Positions 53,725 through 63,510 are shown, counted from the stretch's first letter. The stretch: DNA of 64,000 nucleotides from DVED01 sp963838375 (GCA_963838375.1 CAWIQY010000021.1:248001-312000), one strand, 5' to 3'. Notes: generated by a model from the letters alone, not told the origin. A program made the numbers and translations.

Positions 53725-54909
53725 ATGACGGCAAAACTGCAAGGTTCTAAGCAAGTTAATTCTTTAGTTCAACAACTGACTGCTCAAAGTCAGGGTAAAC
53801 TAACAGGTCGGCTAGAGGTTAAAGAAAGGGGCGGACGGCAATGGGATCTTTATTTTTGTGTCGGTCGTCTGGTCTGGGTTACTAACAATTTTCATCCCAT
53901 TCGGCAATTAAAACGATATCTTGCCCGACACTGCCCCAAGATAAAATTTGAAACGCTGATCGTCCCGGAGTCTGCTAAGTTTAGTAGTTGGACGTATCAA
54001 GTGCTTTGGGTGTTAGAAAAACGTCAAAAAATTTCTAAGCAACAGTCAGCCGAAATTGTCAACGACATCGTAGCCGAAGAATTATTCGATTTATTGCAAC
54101 AGAGTGCGCGAGGGGGACTAACCTACACTTGCTACGAACAAAGCGCTCTAGAAATGATGCGAATGCAATTGACGGTCGTCAATCTCAGGGCTGCCTTTGG
54201 GCAAGCACAGAAGAATTGGCAAGCTTGGGTGAAAGCCGGGTTCGGGACTGTTTCACCCAACTTAGCGCCCACTCTCAAAAACCCTCAAGCACTCAAAAAA
54301 AAGATTACCCCGAAAGCCTATGCCGCGCTGGCAAAAAAACTCAACGGTAAACGAACGTTTCGCGAGTTAGCTCAGTTAACCCAACAAAATCCCGATCGTC
54401 TGTTGAAGTCTCTAGCACCGTACATTCGGCAAAAATGGATCGAACTGGTGCAACTGGCAGACTTGCCTCGCCCCGCCAAAATCGAGTCCAAACGACCCCC
54501 GAAATCGGCAGCCCCTTCATCTCAAGTCAAGCAACTGATTGCTTGTCTCGATGACGATCCCCAAATCCGGCAGCTCATGGAGCGGATCCTTGCCCAGGCG
54601 GGTTATCGTCCCTTGACGATCTCCGATTCCATGCAAGCCATCCCCATATTACTCGAGCACAAGCCCAGTTTACTCTTCTTAGATTTAGTCATGCCTGTCG
54701 CCAACGGCTATGAAGTTTGTACTCAACTACGGCGGATTTCTGCACTGAAGGATATGCCGATCGTGATTCTAACGGGAAACGATGGCATGATCGATCGAAT
54801 GCGAGCTAAAATGGTGAAGGCGTCTGGCTTTCTGACGAAACCCATAAGTTCTCAAAAAGTGGTGACAACGATTCGGAAATACCTTTCATCATCTCCTAAG
54901 ACAACTTAA
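53725..54909 (+). CDS. pixG: PatA/PixG-type response regulator
   Basis: A 394-residue phosphotaxis regulator. Residues 1-240 form the PATAN/DUF4388-like N-terminal region (GKLTGRLEVKERGGRQWDLYFCVGRLVWVTNNFHPIRQLKR), typical of PatA and PixG. Residues 270-390 are a receiver with acidic DDDP, phospho-acceptor Asp in LLFLDLVMPVANGYE (about 320) and Lys in FLTKPISS. In Synechocystis PixG is one of two CheY-like outputs of positive phototaxis and acts on type IV pilus motors. It is the first gene of the five-gene pix operon here. Identity as PixG rests on domain layout and gene order. Confidence 0.92.
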   Translation: MTAKLQGSKQVNSLVQQLTAQSQGKLTGRLEVKERGGRQWDLYFCVGRLVWVTNNFHPIRQLKRYLARHCPKIKFETLIVPESAKFSSWTYQVLWVLEKRQKISKQQSAEIVNDIVAEELFDLLQQSARGGLTYTCYEQSALEMMRMQLTVVNLRAAFGQAQKNWQAWVKAGFGTVSPNLAPTLKNPQALKKKITPKAYAALAKKLNGKRTFRELAQLTQQNPDRLLKSLAPYIRQKWIELVQLADLPRPAKIESKRPPKSAAPSSQVKQLIACLDDDPQIRQLMERILAQAGYRPLTISDSMQAIPILLEHKPSLLFLDLVMPVANGYEVCTQLRRISALKDMPIVILTGNDGMIDRMRAKMVKASGFLTKPISSQKVVTTIRKYLSSSPKTT

Positions 54910-54951
54910 GTTGAGTGTTTTTATCTGGGATAAAACAATAGTAACTTCGAC

Positions 54952-54987
54952 AACAACAGTTTCAACTCGCGAGTTGAAACTGTTGTT
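54952..54987. promoter_or_regulatory. Perfect 36-bp palindrome between pixG and pixH
   Basis: Two 18-base arms (54952-54969, 54970-54987) are exact reverse complements with no loop; the centre is CTCGCGAG. It begins 43 bases after the pixG stop. No T-run follows, so it is not a standard terminator; it may stabilise or attenuate the operon transcript, or bind a protein. Confidence 0.8.
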
Positions 54988-55051
54988 ACCCTATCCAAAA
55001 ACTTAAAAGTGATTCATTTTAGTCTTGAAATATTCGACCGAGGTTGATAGT

Positions 55052-55417
55052 ATGAGTATAGTGCTGGTAGTTGAAGACGGCTTAACCGATCGAGAAAGAA
55101 TTAATCAATACCTGAAACAGGCGGGTCTGTCCGTCATTAATGCCGCTAGTGGCGAGGAAGCCGTCGTTCATCTCCATCGACAAAAACCGGATTTGATAGT
55201 CTTAGATGTAATTTTGCCGGGACAGAGCGGGTTTGAATTGTGTCGGGAACTTAAAACCAATCCCCAGACCAGTAAAATTCCCGTCATTATTTGCTCGACT
55301 AAAGATACAGATGTAGACAAAATGTGGGGAGATATGTTGGGGGCTAATGCTTACTTACCCAAACCCGTCGATCGGCTTGAGTTTTTGCAGACCGTTCAGC
55401 GCTTGATCCGTCTCTGA
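55052..55417 (+). CDS. pixH: CheY-like response regulator PixH
   Basis: A 121-residue single receiver domain from the ATG at 55052; the frame is open to a TTG at 55025. The phospho-acceptor Asp lies in LIVLDVILPGQSGFE (about 54), the Thr/Ser switch in ICSTKDTD and the Lys in YLPKPVDR. It lies second in the pix operon, matching PixH, the second CheY-like output or phosphate sink of the phototaxis kinase. The window's other stand-alone receiver (29114) is of the same PilH-like kind. Confidence 0.92.
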   Translation: MSIVLVVEDGLTDRERINQYLKQAGLSVINAASGEEAVVHLHRQKPDLIVLDVILPGQSGFELCRELKTNPQTSKIPVIICSTKDTDVDKMWGDMLGANAYLPKPVDRLEFLQTVQRLIRL

Positions 55418-55450
55418 ATTCCTATCTAAAAAGTAAGAAAACCTCGATCG

Positions 55451-55987
55451 ATGATATCTGCATCTGGTCTAAATCTTTCCTTAATCCAAGACAGTTCACC
55501 CACCCCCCCATCTTCGGGAGATCTTCAGAAGTTTCTCCGCTTCCAACTGGGCGGCAAAGATACGACCCTGATTGAGCTCAATCCGATCGTCGAGATTATC
55601 CCGCTGAAAATTCGAGAAATTTTGCCCGTTCCCCAAATGCCCAGTTATGTGTTAGGAATCTATAACTGGCGAGGTGATATGTTGTGGTTGGCAGACTTGG
55701 GACATCTAGTTGGATTTGCTCCCCTCTTTCAATCGCGATCGTCTCGCTCTACGGCAATGGCGATCGTCGTGCAATCCGAAGAAAAGTCCATGGGCATGGT
55801 GGTGTCTCAGGTGACAGATATCGAACAGTACAGTTGGTCGCAAATGCGCGATCGCGATCCGCAACTATTTTCCGATAAAATCCTGCCATTTTTGCAGGGA
55901 TTTTTTATTACCGAAAGCAATGATATTCTCGTCGCCCTAGAGGTGCGATCTCTCTTCCAAGTCCCGACTTGGCGCAGTCTCGTGTAA
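55451..55987 (+). CDS. pixI: CheW-like coupling protein PixI
   Basis: A 178-residue CheW-domain protein linking the photoreceptor PixJ to the kinase PixL. The domain runs from FLRFQLGGKDTTLIELNPIVEII to about 170 and has VPQMPSYVLGIYNWRGDMLWLADLGHL, the core CheW segment. The first 30 residues are a Ser/Pro-rich lead-in. It sits between pixH and pixJ as expected for the pix operon. Confidence 0.93.
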   Translation: MISASGLNLSLIQDSSPTPPSSGDLQKFLRFQLGGKDTTLIELNPIVEIIPLKIREILPVPQMPSYVLGIYNWRGDMLWLADLGHLVGFAPLFQSRSSRSTAMAIVVQSEEKSMGMVVSQVTDIEQYSWSQMRDRDPQLFSDKILPFLQGFFITESNDILVALEVRSLFQVPTWRSLV

Positions 55988-56048
55988 TCCGTCAGGTGTG
56001 CTCCATTCTTCGATCGCAAATCTCGAGTTTTATGAGGTAACTTGTACT

Positions 56049-59000
56049 ATGACCGGCGTGTTCCAACCCTCCAATTCAAGCTTCGATCGCTCTTCGCGCG
56101 ATCGCAATGGGATCGAAACCCCCTCGCTGCCAGAACGTCCCAATATTTCTGAGTTTGTTGATACCTTAGCCCACCTGAAATCGGAACTCGCCAAAACGGG
56201 ACAACTCGATAAAGGCAAAGTTCCCGAACAACTGCTGCAACTCCAGAAATTCAGCTTGTTGGTAGAAAAATACAGCCTGAACGTGCAGCAAGCACTCAAT
56301 GCTAGTGCCAACACTCCCTCCGAATCCCAGTTGCGCCAGTTGCGTGGAGTGTGGGTAGAAATGACCGCCCAACTCAGCAGTGCTGACAGCCTGAGCGAAT
56401 TGCTCGAACTCTGTACCATCCAGGTTCAACGTTACCTCAATGCCGATCGAGTTTTAATTTACCGCTTCGGTGCCGATTCCACCCCCGTCCCCCGTCGCGA
56501 GCCCCAAGGTACGGTAGTTGCCGAAGCCCTGCAGCGCGGATGGACGCCCACGTTGGGTGAAACCCTACCCCCCACCTGTTTTGGGCGCGATCGACTTCAG
56601 GACTACAAAGATGCCGAGGTCATTTCTATTGCCGACATCCGCATCCTCAACTTAACTCCCTATCAGCGTCAACTCTTAGACCGCTTCCAAGTCCAAGCCA
56701 GCCTCACCATCCCCATTCAATTAGGCGGAAACACTTGGGGACTACTGGTGGCACACCAATGCTCCTGTGCTCGTCAGTGGACCGAAGTGGAAATGACCCT
56801 GCTGAACCAACTGAGTACCTATTTAACCGCTCGGTTGCAAGAATACGACTTCAGCGATCGACTCCGACAACAAACAGAAGCCGATCGAACCCTCAGTCAA
56901 ATTATCGAACGCATCCGCCAAAGCTCCGAACTCGACACCATCTTTAAAACCACAGTTCGGGAAGTGCGACGCCTGATGGAAGCCGATCGAGTCGGCGTCT
57001 TCCAATTCTATCCCGACGCCGGATACGACGACGGGGAATTCGTTGCCGAAGACGTACAAAGTGGCTATCCCTCCGCCGTCGCTGCCAAAATTCACGACCA
57101 CTGCTTCGGTCAACAGTATGCAAACCAATATACTGCCGGACGCATCCAAGCCGTTGCCGACATCTACAACGCCGGATTCAGCGACTGTCACATCAGCGTC
57201 CTCTCCCAATTCGAGGTACGCGCCAACTTAATCGTGCCCTTACTTCAAGGAAACGAACTGTGGGGACTGCTGTGCGTCCACCAATGCAGCGGACCGAGAG
57301 AATGGCAGGACGAAGACATCGAACTGGTCAAGCGCATTGCCACCCAATTTACCATCGCCCTGCAACAAGCCCAAACCTTAGCCCAACTGCGGCAGCAATC
57401 CGCAAAAGCTCTCGAAGCACAATCGCGCGATCGTGCCGTCAGTCAAATTATCGAACGCATCCGTCAAAGCTCCGATCTCGACAGCTTATTCAAAACCACG
57501 GTGCGAGAAGTGCGGCGCCTGATGGAAGCCGATCGAGTCGGCGTCTTCCAATTCTATCCCGACGCCGGATACGACGACGGAGAATTCGTTGCCGAAGACG
57601 TACAAAGTGGCTATCCCTCCGCCGTCGCCGCCAAAATCCACGATCACTGCTTCGGCAATCAATACGCCGATAAATACGCAGAAGGACGCATCCAAGCCGT
57701 TGCCGATATCTACAACGCCGGATTGAGCGATTGCCATATCAGCGTTCTCTCCGACTTTGGCGTACGCGCCAACTTAATTGTCCCGTTGATCGAAGGCAAC
57801 AAACTGTGGGGGCTGCTGTGCGTCCACCAATGCAGCGCCCCGAGAGAATGGCAGGAAGAAGAAATCGACTTTATCAAGCGCATTGCTGCTCAATTTACCC
57901 TAGCATTGCAACAAGCCGAATATGTCGATCGTTTGCAGCAGCAAGCGGAGCAAATTGCACTAGCACAATCGCGCGATCGTGCTGTCACTCAAATTATCGA
58001 ACGCATCCGTCAAAGTTTAGATCTTGATAACATCTTCAAAACCACGGTGCGAGAAGTGCGGCGCCTGATGGAAGCCGATCGAGTCGGCGTCTTCCAATTC
58101 TATCCCGACGCCGGATACGACGACGGAGAATTCGTTGCCGAAGACGTACAAAGTGGCTATCCCTCCGCCGTCGCCGCCAAAATCCACGATCACTGCTTCG
58201 GCAATCAATACGCCGATAAATACGCAGAAGGACGCATCCAAGCCGTTGCCGATATCTACAACGCCGGATTGAGCGATTGCCATATCAGCGTTCTCTCCGA
58301 CTTTGGCGTACGCGCCAACTTAATTGTCCCGTTGATCGAAGGCAACAAACTGTGGGGGCTGCTGTGCGTCCACCAATGCAGCGCCCCGAGAGAATGGCAG
58401 GAAGAAGAAATCGACTTTATCAAGCGCATTGCTGCTCAATTTACCGATCGCTTTGCAGCAGGTAGAATACCTCAAACAACTAGAAACGCAATCGCAGCAA
58501 CTCACCGAAGCGGCAGACCAAGCCAAAGCCGCTCGATCGCAGATTCAGCAGCGTGCCATTGCCCTGCTGATGGCGGTTCGACCCGCTCTCGACGGCGATC
58601 TAACCGTCCGCGCGCCGATTACCGAAGACGAGATCGGGACGCTTGCCGATATGTACAACAATACAATCCAAAGCTTGCGGAAAATTGTCTTACAAGTACA
58701 AACCGCCGCCGACCAAGTGGTGCAAACCTCCCTCAGTAGCGGTGCATCGCTAATGCAGCTTTCTAGCGAAGCCCAGAAACAGTTCCAAGAAATCAGCCGG
58801 GCTCTGGATCAAATTCAGGAGATGGTGAATTTCACCAAAGAAACTGCGGCTAATGCTCAACAGGTCGAACAAGCGCTCGAACAAGCCAGTGTCACCCTAG
58901 AAACGGGAGACAAAGCGATGAATCGTACCGTTGAAGGCATTATGGAGATTCGCAAAACAGTCGGTGAAGCCGTCAAGCGAATCAAACGCTTGGATAAGTC

Positions 59001-59529
59001 TTCTGAAAGCATCGCCAAAGTCGTCAGTTTGATTAATAACTTTGCCACTCAAACCCGCTTGCTGGCAATGAATGCAGCGATCGAAGCTACTCGTGCCGGG
59101 GAGTACGGACGGGGCTTTGCCGTGGTGGCTGACGAAGTCCGTTCTCTAGCGCAGCAGTCCTCAGATGCGACGACAGAAATCGAAAAGCTGGTGCAGGAAA
59201 TTCAGATGGAAACCAAAGCCGTCCGAGGAGTGATGGATATTGCCAACCAGCGAGTCGTCGCCGGGACAAATTTAGTCGGGGAAACCTGGAAAAGTCTCAA
59301 CGAAGTCGTCGAAGCTGCCGGACAAATCGGCGAATTAGTTCAAGGCATTACCCATGCCACCCAGGTGCAAACCGAGCAAGCTCAATCGGTGACTCAACGG
59401 ATGCAAGAAATTGCCGCCATTGCTAATCATACTTCAGAAGATTCGACCCAAATTTCTGCTTCTTTCAAAGATGCACTAATCACAGCGCAAGATCTGCAAT
59501 CGAGTGCCGGTCGATTTAAAGTTAGTTAA
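56049..59529 (+). CDS. pixJ: Phototaxis methyl-accepting receptor PixJ with three tandem cyanobacteriochrome GAF domains; frame break at 58446
   Basis: Light receptor of about 1160 residues from the ATG at 56049 (GAGGTAAC upstream). Order: a plain GAF (about 112-280, no chromophore Cys), three cyanobacteriochrome GAFs (about 285-450, 462-630, 643-810), a HAMP-like linker (LTVRAPITEDEIGTLADMYN) and a methyl-accepting domain with hairpin MNAAIEATRAGEYGRGFAVVADEVR. Each of the three has the bilin-attachment Cys-His in DCHISVLS and the second cysteine of a DXCF motif in HDHCFG, marking the DXCF (blue/green-type) class. GAF 2 and 3 share an identical 411-bp block (57489-57899 and 58035-58445). One extra G at 58446, exactly where the identity ends, shifts the frame: the first frame runs on to 58739, while the true continuation (IALQQVEYLKQLE) is in the frame open through 58429-59529. 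No transmembrane helices. The 3' stop lies in a heptamer repeat. Confidence 0.88.
57489..58445 (+). repeat. Identical 411-bp direct repeats within pixJ
   Basis: Bases 57489-57899 and 58035-58445 are identical as far as I can read, offset by 546 bp, and encode most of cyanobacteriochrome GAF domains 2 and 3. The first such GAF (56947-57357) is related but has diverged. Confidence 0.93.
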
Positions 59530-59560
59530 TAGTTAATAGTTAATAGTTAATAGTTAATAG
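59525..59560. repeat. Heptanucleotide tandem repeat (GTTAATA)5
   Basis: About five copies of GTTAATA; the pixJ stop codon TAA (59527-59529) lies in the first unit. A second repetitive run (CACTAACAACTAAC) continues to the pixL start. Confidence 0.92.
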
Positions 59561-59624
59561 ACCACTAACCAACAACTAACCACTAACAACTAACCACTAA
59601 CAACTAACCAATGACCAATGACTA

Positions 59625-62600
59625 ATGAACCAAGCTATTCGCGATCAAAGCTACGTTTATTTCCTCAGTGAAGCGCCCGAACTCCTACAAACTGTCGAGC
59701 AAGGTTTACTGCACTTGCACGAAGGCAGTCGGTTGCAAAACGTCCATAGCTTGATGCGGGCAACCCACACCCTGAAAGGGGCATCTGCCAATGTGGGACT
59801 CGAAACTATCAAAAAAGTTGCCCACACCCTCGAGGATGCCTTCAAAGCGCTCTATCAAGAGGAAGTGGTCATCGATCCCGAACTGGAGAAATTATTGTGG
59901 TCGGGGTATGAGTGTTTGCGCTTGCCGCTCAGTGCAGAAATTTCGGGAAATGCGATCGACGAAGGGGAGGTATTGGATCGGGCGGCAGAGATTTTTACGG
60001 GGTTGCAAGCCAAACTCGGAGAAGATTTTGGGCAACACGACTACATTCCCTCGTCGGCAGAGTTGGGGTTTGATATCGCCCAGTCCATTTTTGAGATGGG
60101 GGTGCAGCAGCGTTTGGATGAGCTGGTGGCGGCGGTCGAAACTCAAGACCCCGATAAGATTGCCGCCCAGTTGCAAACGCAGTCTGAGGTGTTTTTGGGG
60201 TTGGCGGAATCTCTCGGTTTGCCGGGTTGGGGACAAATCGCCCAAGCTGTACTGCGAGCGATTTCCCAACACCGGGATCGAGCTCTAGAAATCGCTCGTG
60301 TCGCCTTGGCAGACTTCCATGCCGGACAAGCTGGAGTGCTTCAAGGAGATCGGACAAGTGGGGGAAAACCCTCAGCAGCGCTCTTAGAATGGGCAGGGAA
60401 ATCCCCGATCGATTCTACCCCAGCTTCCTCGGTCTCATTTACACTTTCCCTGGAACGGGAACTCGAGGATTTTCAAGTTTTTCTACAAAGCGATCGTTAT
60501 GGTAAACATCCGGCAAAACCGGCGATTCAGGACTTCTTTTTGAGAGGGATACGTTATATCGCCCAATGGTTTGCCATCGATCGAGAATTGCCCTTGGAAG
60601 ATTTTCGCCTAGAGTTTGCCGTCCCAAAAATCGAACTATACGAACTAAAAGAGCGGGAACTACTGAGTGAAAGTTTAAACTATATCAAAGAGTGGGTCAA
60701 TCATTTTTCAGAATTTTTAACAGAAAAAACCGATTCTCCCAGTTTGAGACTCTATCGAAAATGGAGTTTATTTTCCCTGGCGCTCGCCATCGCTAAATAT
60801 CATTACTCTGAAGAAATCGATCGTCAGGGACAATATCAAAGCATTCCCATTATTCAAGCCTTACGTCGTGGCATGAAGCGGTTGGCAACCGTTTATCAAA
60901 AATATCCGCCCCTTGACGAATTTGAGAAAAATTGGTTGGATTCGCCCCATCTCCAAAAACTCGCTCCGCCTGCTCTGGAATCGGACACCGAGGAAACTTT
61001 ACTCGAAGAAATTTGGGGAGAGCCCGACAGCGAAGAAGCCGAATCTTTAGAAGAAATTTGGCAGGCAGAAGAAAATCGATCGGCGCATCGAGCCGCAGCA
61101 CAAACACCTCAAAGTCAGGAAATCGCTGACGACCCCTCCATTTCGATCCCGACCGAACGCCTCACCGAAAAACCCAATATCCAAGATGGCGAAATCATAG
61201 ATGTCGAGCAGTTGTCTACATTTGCAGATGAAAGCCAACAGCGAGATGCACCCAAACAAAAAATCGGTGCGGCAGGGTCTCCTCAATTAGTCAGCATTGA
61301 ATTAAAAGGAATCGAGAATCTCAACCATCGTGTGGGAGAACTGTTAATCGGTCAAAATCGACAAGCTCTAGAAGTGGAACGGCTGAAACGATCGACCCAA
61401 GATATTCGGTCCCAAATCGAGCGTCATCAAGAAACGGTCAATCGATTGCTGAGTTGGATCGAGCATATTCAAGACGGACGAGATCGCCATTCCCTCGATC
61501 TGGGAAATTTTCCCGCATCGCCGCAACTTCCCTCCCAATTTCTTCCTGGGTTTGAGGAACTAGACATCGAACATTACACCGAACTGCGTGCCGCGTTACA
61601 GTTATCTGCCACTGAAGTCGGACAACTGGAAACCGCTGCTGAAAATATAGACTTTTTGGCACGAGAATCCTCCCGCGCCATCGAAAAACAACGGCAAATC
61701 TTATCCGTCATGCAAGACGATTTGGTAGCCGTGCGCATGCTACCCATCGGAGAAATTTTGGAGCGCTTCCCGCTGACGCTCGAGCAGTTGTGTCGGGTGG
61801 AAGGAAAATCTATCCAGATGCAACTGAGCGGCACTGAATTATTTGTCGATCGAGCGATCGCTAAAAAATTGTACGATCCTTTGTTACACCTGCTGCGCAA
61901 CGCTTTCGACCACGGTATCGAACCCCCCGAAGTTCGCAGCCAACAAGGCAAACCCGAAACGGGAACCATCGAAATTCGGGCTTATAATCAAGGGACTCAA
62001 ACCTTCATTGAAGTGCGAGACGACGGTCAAGGCTTAAATATCGAGTGGATTCGCCAAAAAGCCGTGGAGGGAAAATTCCTCACCGAAGAAGAAGCCAACC
62101 AACTCGACTTGGAAAATTTAATCGAAGTGATTTTCGAGCCGGGATTCTCCACCGCTCGGTCGGTCAGCGATATTTCTGGACGCGGCATCGGACTCGATGT
62201 GGTGCGTTCCCAACTGCAAAACCTCGACGGCAATATTACCGTCCAAACCAAACCTAGAGTCGGAACCACCTTTATCATGCAAATTCCCTTGACCTTAACC
62301 ATTTCCAAGTTGATGGTCGTCCAAGCTGGGGGTTCGCTTTATGCCTTGTTGGTGGATGCCATCGAAAAAATTCTCCTCCCCCAACCCGAACAGATCGGCT
62401 TATTTGAAAATCAACGGGTGTTGCACTGGGAAATCGACACAAAAAAAATGATGATTCCCGTGCGCCAACTGGCTGACTTGATGCACTACACCTCTTCGCT
62501 AGCCGATCCGATCGTCGATCCCGAACGGGGAACATTGTACCTGACTCGGGAAACGTCGGCTCCCGTATTACTCCTGGCTCGCGACGGACAGCGTCTGGGG

Positions 62601-63272
62601 TTGGAAGTAGACCAGATTCTCGGAGAACAAGAGTTGGTCATCCGACGTTTGGGAAATGCGATCGCCCCCCCGAGTTACGTCTACGGGTGCAGTATCCTCA
62701 ACGATGGTAGCTTGACCTTGGCGATCGATGGGGTTGCCTTGATGCAAAACATCTTGAAACCCGTACCGAAGCCGAGTCTCCCGGTGAGGTACTCCCCAAA
62801 AACCGAGGTATCCCGGTCAAAACGCTCCATACTACCCCCGTCACCCCCACGGACGGTTGAGCTTCCCCCTCAGCCTTCCCCCCCAGCCCAAATCGCCCCG
62901 CACACCCCGCAAATCCTGATTGTTGATGACTCGTTGAACCTGCGTTATTCTTTGAGTACGACCTTGGAGAAGGCGGGTTATCACGTATTTCAGGCACAAG
63001 ACGGTCAGGATGCAGTCGAGCTCCTCCGAGAGCATACCGATATAGATTTGGTGTTGTGCGACGTGGAAATGCCCCGGATGAATGGATTTAAGTTTTTAAA
63101 CTATTGCCGGCAAGATCCGACTCTTTCTCAACTGCCGATCGCGATGCTGACTTCCCATACCAGCACTAAACATCGCCAACTGGCGACAGAATTGGGCGCG
63201 GTTGCTTATCTAACGAAGCCCTATGCCGAAGCCGAGTTACTCGAAACCCTCGGAGGAATCTTAGCACGTTAG
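59625..63272 (+). CDS. pixL: CheA-type hybrid histidine kinase PixL
   Basis: Central kinase of the phototaxis pathway, 1215 residues. Domain order: HPt with the phospho-His48 in MRATHTLKGASANVG, a long divergent region (about 110-560), the CheA dimerisation/ATPase core (about 560-900) with LLHLLRNAFDHGIEPPEVR (N box), EVRDDGQGLN and GRGIGLDVVRSQL (G boxes), a CheW-like regulatory domain (about 905-1050), a proline-rich linker and a C-terminal receiver (about 1095-1215) with DDS, CDVEMPRMNG and YLTKPYA. PixJ and PixI control it; PixG and PixH take phosphate from it. The C-terminal receiver closely resembles the partial kinase at the left edge of the window, showing two CheA-hybrid systems in one region. 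It ends the pix operon. Confidence 0.95.
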   Translation: MNQAIRDQSYVYFLSEAPELLQTVEQGLLHLHEGSRLQNVHSLMRATHTLKGASANVGLETIKKVAHTLEDAFKALYQEEVVIDPELEKLLWSGYECLRLPLSAEISGNAIDEGEVLDRAAEIFTGLQAKLGEDFGQHDYIPSSAELGFDIAQSIFEMGVQQRLDELVAAVETQDPDKIAAQLQTQSEVFLGLAESLGLPGWGQIAQAVLRAISQHRDRALEIARVALADFHAGQAGVLQGDRTSGGKPSAALLEWAGKSPIDSTPASSVSFTLSLERELEDFQVFLQSDRYGKHPAKPAIQDFFLRGIRYIAQWFAIDRELPLEDFRLEFAVPKIELYELKERELLSESLNYIKEWVNHFSEFLTEKTDSPSLRLYRKWSLFSLALAIAKYHYSEEIDRQGQYQSIPIIQALRRGMKRLATVYQKYPPLDEFEKNWLDSPHLQKLAPPALESDTEETLLEEIWGEPDSEEAESLEEIWQAEENRSAHRAAAQTPQSQEIADDPSISIPTERLTEKPNIQDGEIIDVEQLSTFADESQQRDAPKQKIGAAGSPQLVSIELKGIENLNHRVGELLIGQNRQALEVERLKRSTQDIRSQIERHQETVNRLLSWIEHIQDGRDRHSLDLGNFPASPQLPSQFLPGFEELDIEHYTELRAALQLSATEVGQLETAAENIDFLARESSRAIEKQRQILSVMQDDLVAVRMLPIGEILERFPLTLEQLCRVEGKSIQMQLSGTELFVDRAIAKKLYDPLLHLLRNAFDHGIEPPEVRSQQGKPETGTIEIRAYNQGTQTFIEVRDDGQGLNIEWIRQKAVEGKFLTEEEANQLDLENLIEVIFEPGFSTARSVSDISGRGIGLDVVRSQLQNLDGNITVQTKPRVGTTFIMQIPLTLTISKLMVVQAGGSLYALLVDAIEKILLPQPEQIGLFENQRVLHWEIDTKKMMIPVRQLADLMHYTSSLADPIVDPERGTLYLTRETSAPVLLLARDGQRLGLEVDQILGEQELVIRRLGNAIAPPSYVYGCSILNDGSLTLAIDGVALMQNILKPVPKPSLPVRYSPKTEVSRSKRSILPPSPPRTVELPPQPSPPAQIAPHTPQILIVDDSLNLRYSLSTTLEKAGYHVFQAQDGQDAVELLREHTDIDLVLCDVEMPRMNGFKFLNYCRQDPTLSQLPIAMLTSHTSTKHRQLATELGAVAYLTKPYAEAELLETLGGILAR

Positions 63273-63276
63273 CTTT

Positions 63277-63510
63277 TTATGGCGACTCAACCCCACTGAA
63301 CTGACCCAACTGAACACTCACACTGTCCAAACGTTTATCCCCAGGATGATAGGAGAGAATTTCTAGTCCGATCGGCTCACCCGTTGTGGAGTCCTTAATC
63401 AAAATTATGCCATCTCCCAGTTCAGTGCTGATTTGTTCTTTTCTCGGAGTCTGCCAAAATACGGTTAACAATTCTGTTTCGGGTTCGTAAAAAATTTTTA
63501 CCTGTGCCAT
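63277..63510 (-). CDS. DUF2283 family small protein
   Basis: A 77-residue protein of the DUF2283 type: KIFYEPETELLTVFW, then LGDGIILIKDSTTGEPIGLEILSYH. These short beta-rich proteins often accompany nuclease-like toxins or PIN/RelE-type genes and are suspected antitoxins. Here the gene starts inside the 3' end of the upstream nuclease-like gene (ATG overlaps its stop by 13 bases), so the two form a coupled pair. The partner is interrupted by a stop codon. It lies convergent with pixL, 4 bp apart. Confidence 0.85.
   Translation of the reverse strand: MAQVKIFYEPETELLTVFWQTPRKEQISTELGDGIILIKDSTTGEPIGLEILSYHPGDKRLDSVSVQLGQFSGVESP

Noticed and set aside
58446..58739. Extended C-terminus of PixJ in the first frame
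   Set aside because: Arg/Ser/Ala-rich nonsense typical of an out-of-frame read; the other frame continues the known HAMP and signalling domains.
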